DNA of 64,000 nt from Siphonodentalium dalli (lineage: Eukaryota; Mollusca; Scaphopoda; Gadilida; Siphonodentaliidae), in the NCBI GenBank assembly GCA_032622095.1, contig CP136065.1, positions 41,391,503 to 41,455,502 on the forward strand, in the 5' to 3' direction. The position numbers were made by a program, and so were the translations under genes. Below are positions 57,864 to 64,000 of this stretch, one piece after another (within the stretch, counting starts at the first letter, position 1; the number at the start of each line of letters is the position of its first letter). Below the pieces are notes generated by a model. That model saw only the letters and a program-made list of their open reading frames with translations. It made no database searches and was not told where the DNA came from.

Positions 57864-58950
57864 AAAGCCCCTGTCACACTCAGGTCGGCGCTTGCATTGC
57901 GCTGCAAAAGTATCAAAGCGCACACCTAAACGCACTAAGGTCTCCAAGAACCGATTGGTGACGCAACGGACACTGGCTACGACGGGCGAGGGTCTCCATG
58001 GTCGCCCATAGGCACCAGAACGCCGCGCTTGTTTTGTGCATGCACAAAACAAGCACAGAGGATCTGCGTTCTGACCAAGGCGTAGTAAGCTTACTGCAGT
58101 TGCAGAGGAATTCTTGATGTGACCACGAGTAGCTTGTATCCGTCCTTGCTAAGCCAACGGGGCGCTCATGTTGCTCGCTTTGCGCTATCAGAGCGCCGCT
58201 CTTGTTTTGTGCATGCACAAAACAAGCGCAGAGTCTCGGCGTTCTGACCAAGGCGTAGTTAACTTACTGCAGTTGCAGAGGAATTCTTGCTGCGACCACG
58301 AGTATCTTGTATCCGTCCTTGCTACGTCAACGGGGCGCTCATGTCGTTCGCGTTGCGCTGTCGTGGCGAAGGTACTGTGCCTGGTCAGAACGCCGAACCT
58401 CTGCGCTTGTTTTGTGCATGCACAAAACAAGCGCGGCGCTCAGAGGCGATCCCGGGGACCCTCTCCCGTCCTAGCCAGTGTCAACTGCGACGTTACTGCG
58501 TCATCAATCGGTTCTTGGATACCTTAGTGCGCTTTGCTCGGCGCTTTGATAATTTTACAGCGCAACGCAAGCGCCGGCCTGATCGCAGCGGAGTGTGACA
58601 GTGATTTAATCGGACAGCTAATCTATTGTGGATTGTTGGGTATATTCCCCACAAACTAAAAACTGACTATGACTGCATGGAGAACGCAAGAAAAGCTATT
58701 TATACTCTCCGCGCCCGCGCAGAGAACGTTTTGCAAACGTATTGAGAACGTAGCATCACAATGACAGCGACTTGAACGCAATAAGAGCGTGAGACTTGAC
58801 AAAGTATATAGGAACGCAATAGGAGCATACTTTGTATTTAAAGTTTGACAATTTTGGACAGTTTTCGGCGCTCCTCCTGCGTGTTACTCATATTTTAGTA
58901 CATTTGCAGCGCAATGCAAGCGCCGGTCTGAGTGTGACATGGGTTTTACA
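57864..58950 (+). mobile_element. Foldback element with TGTCACACTC ends and three palindromes
   Basis: The left end GTAAAGCCCCTGTCACACTC pairs with GAGTGTGACATGGGTTTTAC (to about 58,949); a second inward end GAGTGTGACA lies at 58,591-58,600. Both carry GGCGCTTGCATTGCGCTG-type sequence. Inside are two direct copies of a 180-base unit (58,045 and 58,228) and the perfect palindrome CTTGTTTTGTGCATG/CATGCACAAAACAAG three times. Open frames at 57,792-58,598 are translations of this repeat. The superfamily is unknown. Confidence 0.75.
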
Positions 58951-59234
58951 GAGTCACTGTCCGAATACGACTTGAGCCGATGACAACTTGCCCCGTTTCC
59001 GTCCGAATAATATCGATCGATTGATAGATCGAGTGGGTTTTTCCCGAAGCTATGTCAAGGACGAAACCAAAATTAATAAACTTTGCCATCGTTGGATGAA
59101 AATTAAACATTATTAGCAGAATTTTGGAATACATTTAGTCTCCATATGGGTATAATCTCACACGACTTCCCCGTACAAGTGTTTTTTTTCCTATAGTGTT
59201 TTTGAAACGCGTCTCTTTGTGGTGTCATTCTTTT

Positions 59235-60230
59235 GGTATGCCCGTTATTTCGTAAAGGTGATTTTTTACGAAATAAATGGGTATGTTAGAGTTACATTTC
59301 TTTGAAAAACTCAAAACATTGGGCGACAAATTTTCTCGACGGGGAAGTCGTATGATATTGCCTCCATATGTCAACTAGGACTCGTGAACAGGCGATAATG
59401 GCTGCGGACACACGTATCACAGTAGCGATGGCATAGTAGGTGTGACAATTAATTATGGTGGAGTTTGGTGATAATTGGTTGTCATATTTAATATGCCATA
59501 GCAAGCCATGTCGCCTCTGCAAATTCGCAAAATCAGTCCACCAAGCTCTACCAGCGACGGTCGATATCTCAAGGATGTATATATACCTGAATGTCTTGTC
59601 GATGTTGATCTTTACTCAACACGCAGTGTTATATTTTGCATGCTAACACACAAGTCCACTTGATAACTTAATGAATAACCATCTCAACAGCCATGATTGT
59701 TCTTACTAATGAAATTAATATAAGTAGATAAACATGCATGCATTGAGATCATATAAAAAAACGTACCACAATAATGATATGTGAGTCAACGAGGAACTGC
59801 CACCAGGCCACGGTCAAACACAATTCTGGACAATCTATCGTGCAATTATATATATCGTCGTGAATACAATTTAGCAAAACGTAATGAGTAGAGATCAATC
59901 TTGGTGAAAAGCAATGGCTAATTGGTCCAGTCGACTCATTGTGCGGAAAATCAGCGGGCGACATGGATAGCTATGGCACAGAATTATGACGGACCAATTG
60001 TCACCAAACTCCACCATAATAAATTGTCACACCTACTATGCCATCGCTACTGTGGTACGTGTGTCCGCGGCCAATCAACAAGTTTAGTGAACATTTTCTT
60101 ACAGGAATTCTCCTATTTGTCAGCATTGAGCCAAATATGTTTCGATTTCGATTTTTCGCCCCACAGTTGTACACAAACAAGTTTTCGGAAGAATAAACTA
60201 TAATGGTATTTAAGTAATTTTAAGATGATT
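59235..60230. mobile_element. Probable foldback element with about 85-bp arms
   Basis: Bases 59,396-59,482 and 59,985-60,070 are inverted copies (GCGGACACACGTATCACAGT and GTAGGTGTGACAATTAATTA against their complements). A smaller inverted pair around TTTCGTAAAGG lies at 59,247-59,272. No coding is recognised. Confidence 0.6.
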
Positions 60231-60289
60231 TATTTATCAAAAACTAATATATTTGGAAAAAATTTAAAGTGATTATTAAAAAAAACTTG

Positions 60290-61320
60290 TGTCCAGACAT
60301 GATTATGAGTTTATGACCAGTTTCTGAGGAATCTCGATCAGAATCACAAAAATGTTCCGCAACTTGTTAATTCATTTGTTTGCATTCTAACAATAACATG
60401 TTGCTAGCCTACACTGCGTTGGGGTGCAGAAAATTCTGCTGTTATCTCACGGGGACTTTTTAGCATTTGTATTGAACAATAATTTGAACACCCGTCTACG
60501 AGCGGTACATCGTTCTGTGGAATCTCATAAATCACATAAACCTTCGTAACTACACTGAGACGAGTTGAAGAAATATCCTCGTTTTTCTCATAGGGACTTT
60601 ACATCATTTGCATACACCCACCAACGAGCGGTCTCTGTGGATCTCAGAAATCACATAACGTAATGCTTCGTAAAACTTTGTAACATAACTTGATATAACT
60701 TGATACACTCTTTTGGTATGCCCGCTACACTCGGATAATATGAAAAAATATACAGCGGTTTTCTCACAGGGACTTTATATCATTTGTAACAACTGTTTAC
60801 GAGCGGTCTCTGTGGATCTCAGAAATCATTTAAGTAACAAATATTTTCTAAAAATAGGCGCCTGGTGTGTTGTATAGTCACAAGCATGTTCTAAGAGCAA
60901 CGCTCGCCATGTTTCGGAGGCAAAAAATATATAACATTGCCGCTGTGCCGTACCTCCTACATTTAAGTAACGCTTGGTAACACGTTGTAACATATCGCTG
61001 CATTGGGATGAGTTTAAAAAATATGCTGCGGTTTTCTTATGAGGACTTTATATTATTTGTAACACGTACCGGTTACAAGTTACACTTCGTAACAATTTGC
61101 AACATATCATTACACTGAAACGCGGTGAAGAAACATGCTGCATTTTTAACAATAACAGCGAGTTTGTAGGGTCCTCTACTCCTCTGGCTCTGTAGCCTGT
61201 ACAGGCTGTAGGGACAGTCTCTGGAATCTCAGAAATCACGTAAAGGTTTGTAACATATCGCTACACGGAAACGAGTGGAAAAAAATCTGCTGCGGTTTTC
61301 TCACGGGGACTGGTAGATCA
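60290..61320 (+). repeat. Degenerate tandem repeat, about 170 bp unit
   Basis: Five to six diverged copies with GCGGTTTTCTCACRGGGACT, ATCATTTGTAACA, GAGCGGTCTCTGTGGATCTC and AGAAATCACATAA. No coding is recognised; the open frame 61,048-61,239 is antisense to the repeat. Confidence 0.8.
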
Positions 61321-61395
61321 TCCCATGAAACTCTACTCTGGCTGACGACGTAGACACGGGCATCAGCCAGATTAGAGATTCACGGCATGATCTAG
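61305..61395 (+). repeat. Short imperfect hairpin
   Basis: ATCATCCCATGAAACTCT and TCTGGCTGACG pair imperfectly with the CATCAGCCAGATTAGAGATT and GGCATGATC side. Confidence 0.5.
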
Positions 61396-61552
61396 GGGAC
61401 TGGGTACAATGTTTGGGAATATTTGTAAACAATAATTAAAAATTTCGTCACAGTAGATCTATATATATAATTTATAAATTGTTGACATGACAGAAAATTA
61501 TAATGTACGGTAGGCCTACCATGCATGGACTTGTGACGGTCTTACCAATACC

Positions 61553-61680
61553 ATTGGAGTTTGGAACTTGATCAATAACTTCCTTAATTAGCAAATTTTG
61601 GCCCAGCATTATGACCAAAACATTGCTAATTAGCCTAATTAAGGCAGTTGTTAATCAATTTGATCAAGTTCCTAGCTCCC
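61553..61680 (+). repeat. Inverted repeat, about 125 bp
   Basis: GGAACTTGATCAATAACTTC and CTTAATTAGCAAA pair with TTGCTAATTAGCCTAATTAAG and TTGATCAAGTTCC. Confidence 0.75.
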
Positions 61681-62663
61681 GTGGTCTTTCAAAAATCATA
61701 ATGCATATGATCGACCCGGCCCTATGCGGTGTTAAAATGTAAATAAATGGAACGAAAACAAAAAAGTTGTGTAAGTTTAGCCATGCATTTCGTAACGAAA
61801 CGTCGCAAATACGACAAAATTTATACTCTGTAAACAGCTTGGGAATGTTTATTTCATTGGGGGCATTGTCTTTATTTGGATATTTATTTATTATTTTTTT
61901 ATTGGCTTTCATACCGTTCGTGAAAAAAAAATGTGTACTGCGAAGCGAGTGTGAAGAAAGTAGCGTCCTTAGTGAATATGCAACGGACTACAAATATCAT
62001 TGCGCTCAAGTACGTTTGGGTCGTTTTTGTTGCACTGATAAAATCTCGACCTAATGTAATTATCCGATATAATTACATTAGCTTTGATAAACTCAGCGGC
62101 AATTTACTATAGAGAATGAAGGGGGTGTAATTATAATGCTATATTACGCAATTGCAAATCTAACTCAACATATATAAATTCGTATGTGAATATTTAGGTT
62201 CAATGTGGACCTACTTGCACGGGGATATGTTGCACAGTCGTGTACATGAAGATCTACTGGTTGAGAATACGGTATGATTTGACTATCACGCTGTGTGTTA
62301 TAACATACTGGATGTATGTAATGCTTTTATTCTCAGCCAATATAATGTATGGTACATGAAAATAATAATCGATTATTGGTATTCGGAGCGCATAGGATGG
62401 CATCTACAATGGGCGGAGTCTTCTCAGCGCTGTTTATTGTTGGGTCATATGTCACATAGCACGCGAGAAAATGGAACCACTTTAAATATAGATTACAATA
62501 TGCGTCGCTGAGACTCAGTGTCGGGATTTGTTTCGAGCAAGATGTGTTCATGAACGTTTCGTGTTAATTTGTTTTTTCCAAAAAGACTGTGTTTCCGTTT
62601 CTAAGGCTTGTTAGTGAAAATCCAGATTTGTGTGAACGTCTTTGAAATTTTGTACTTGACGAA
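61681..62663. other. Upstream region of the PAN gene
   Basis: No gene is recognised. A TATA-like TTTAAATATAG lies at about 62,481-62,491 with an initiator-like CTCAGTG about 25-30 bases further on, both some 150 bases before the PAN start codon; this is a weak promoter candidate only. A small hairpin TAATGTAATTATCCGATATAATTACATTA lies at about 62,052-62,080, its arms 12 bases each. Confidence 0.35.
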
Positions 62664-62978
62664 ATGTATCTCCAGCTGACAGATTTACTTTTATTTTCTC
62701 TCCTCCTGAGACTCTCACTTTGTGCTATAAATGGCGTCGTGTTTCGAACAATTTCTGGATATGCGCATGATCACGAATTTTCGTTCAACAGTGTCTTAAA
62801 TATAGTTGCTGTTCGGTCCAAATCTGAGTGCATCATTCTTTGCAGGGGACACACATCTTGTCATGCAGCAAACGTTTATAGCACAAAGAAGGAGCTGCTG
62901 TGTGAAATGGGGGCCGATCACGCCAATGGGAACGGAACAAATTTAACCCCATTAGCCGGGCATGTGTATTTGGAAGAG
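62664..62978 (+). CDS. Secreted PAN/apple-domain protein, first exon (partial gene)
   Basis: The ATG at 62,664 in a fair context (GACGAAATGT) opens a signal peptide with a leucine-rich core (LLLFSLLLRLSLC, residues about 8-20). A mature region follows with the cysteine spacing of PAN/apple modules: SKSECIILC, SCHAANVY, ELLCEMGAD, and the closing GHVYLEE. The donor GAAGAG/GTAAGA at 62,978/62,979 ends the exon in phase 0 after 105 codons; reading through it meets a stop 8 codons later. PAN modules bind proteins or sugars outside the cell, and in molluscs such first exons often lead into C-type lectin or fibrinogen-like domains. The partner domain is not in this window. There is no sign that it joins the lectin at 16.7 kb, which lies far upstream. 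Confidence 0.75.
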
Positions 62979-63554
62979 GTAAGATCCTTATCAATAATGG
63001 CTTGAATGTCTACCTTGGCTACGCCCGTATATATCGTATTCCATCAGTTAAAGACATATTACTGACTTGTTCGGGTGCGTGAAACTGATAAATTGGTATT
63101 CAGGCTATGCCAACTCGCCCAAAATTTCAAAGAAATCGACCATACAACTCCATAGAAAACACCGTCCGAACTAAGCTCAATTGTAAATATTTACATCTCG
63201 ATTCGGGACGAAACAATCGGTGATAAACTACAATGCAAACGATTTCGCCATCGATACTAATTGCATTTAATAAATATATAAGACTGACGGTGTGTAATGT
63301 AAATTTGGGTTAATATTCATAAAAATAACTACGTTGAGCAAGATTATTCTTCTCCATTTCTATTTGATCACCCAACCTGAGTGTTTCACATCACTTAAAA
63401 ACCTGGGATTGTTTCCATTTTTGGCTCATAAGATTGACGGGAACCTTATATCACCCATAACACAGTGGCGCAGGTATAGTATATCTCTTAATTAAAACAG
63501 GTTAATATTTCTCAAGGATATCATGAACTTATCGGATATGGCGGAATAAGTTTG
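62979..63554 (+). other. Start of PAN gene intron 1
   Basis: AT-rich, with no coding or repeat recognised. Confidence 0.5.
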
Positions 63555-64000
63555 TTTGTAATACGACCCTGCCTAACTATGCTTAAAAGCCATGTCCTGA
63601 TTGGCCAGTGGCCCGAGTTACCATGGCTATCTCGTTCCAGTTTTGTGGTACAATTCTACTTTTTCCAATTGTACCACGAAAAAAATCGGTTTATTCAGAT
63701 CGCCGCACGCGACTTTTCCCGTCTTTTCTAACTCCGCGCAAACGGGGCATCAACGGAGTTCACCCGCAACCCTTTGAATTTTGCATCTTGACAATCTTGC
63801 GAATTTTCTAGCGATTTGTCGCTTGAAACCAGTTTGGTTGCCAATGAATATGGTCCAAATGATGTTATGGTATATTGATATATGTTAGGACCAAAGAAAG
63901 TTACTTAATAAGTATATTAAATGACAAAATAAATCCATGGGGCCGGGCTGTGCATTCGTCGATTCGAATCTCGATCATATTCGATATTTCGGAATCAAGT
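63555..64000 (+). mobile_element. Dispersed 0.9-kb element, copy 2 (cut by window end)
   Basis: It starts TTGTAATACGAC and follows the element at 17,457-18,347 base for base, apart from scattered changes and small gaps around 63,720-63,790. Both copies lie in introns of secreted-protein genes on the plus strand. Confidence 0.9.

Noticed and set aside
58168-58598. Frames with CACFVHAQNK repeats
   Set aside because: They translate the repeated palindrome CTTGTTTTGTGCATG and its complement in a transposon.

Overview
The window is animal (metazoan) genomic DNA. The few recognisable coding segments are short exons with clean GT/AG splice sites, separated by large introns, and most of the sequence is mobile-element remnants, hairpin-forming elements and tandem repeats. 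An HSPA12-type Hsp70, a C-type lectin and a secreted PAN/apple protein, together with non-LTR, Helitron-like and TTAA hairpin elements, suggest a lophotrochozoan, most likely a bivalve mollusc. That assignment is inference from gene and repeat style, not a database match.

Three host genes can be supported. (1) A C-type lectin-like gene on + has two exons (16,719-16,928 and 19,405-19,619) that splice in phase and end in a stop; its 5' exon(s) were not found with confidence. (2) An HSPA12-like (Hsp70 family 12) gene on - spans about 40,152 to 23,959 in four exons that join in phase. It encodes about 578 residues, but exon 1 carries one extra base relative to a continuous frame, so it is either a recent pseudogene or has a sequence error. 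(3) The first exon of a secreted PAN/apple-domain protein on + (62,664-62,978) runs out of the window. These genes do not form an operon or an obvious pathway. Lectins, PAN proteins and HSPA12 paralogues are often expanded in bivalves and linked to immunity and stress, but nothing here shows they work together.

Layout. 1-4.2 kb: decayed non-LTR retrotransposon pieces on -. 4.2-7.0 kb: old dispersed repeats. 7.09-11.91 kb: Helitron-like element with a recent 1,180-bp tandem duplication. 12-16.7 kb: G-rich and hairpin elements. 16.7-19.6 kb: lectin gene; its intron holds a 27-bp minisatellite split by an inserted hairpin element. 19.6-21.7 kb: AT-rich sequence and hairpins. 21.7-23.45 kb: 50-bp minisatellite of about 35 copies. 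23.5-24 kb: GAT-type microsatellite. 24-40.2 kb: HSPA12-like gene, with a decayed transposon-type ORF, SINEs, two inverted TTAA elements flanking exon 2, and a Helitron-like element in its introns. 40.2-46.2 kb: a stack of nested elements inserted into a 46-bp minisatellite, right next to the HSPA12 start. 46.2-62.6 kb: further tandem repeats and foldback elements with no supported gene. 62.7-64 kb: PAN exon and a second copy of the element seen at 17.5 kb.

No rRNA, intact tRNA gene, CRISPR array or prokaryotic operon was seen. I did not find a convincing undescribed biochemical system. The most interesting signals are structural: an in-frame exon bracketed by inverted transposon copies, the nested insertions with readable target-site duplications, and the frameshift in the HSPA12-like gene.
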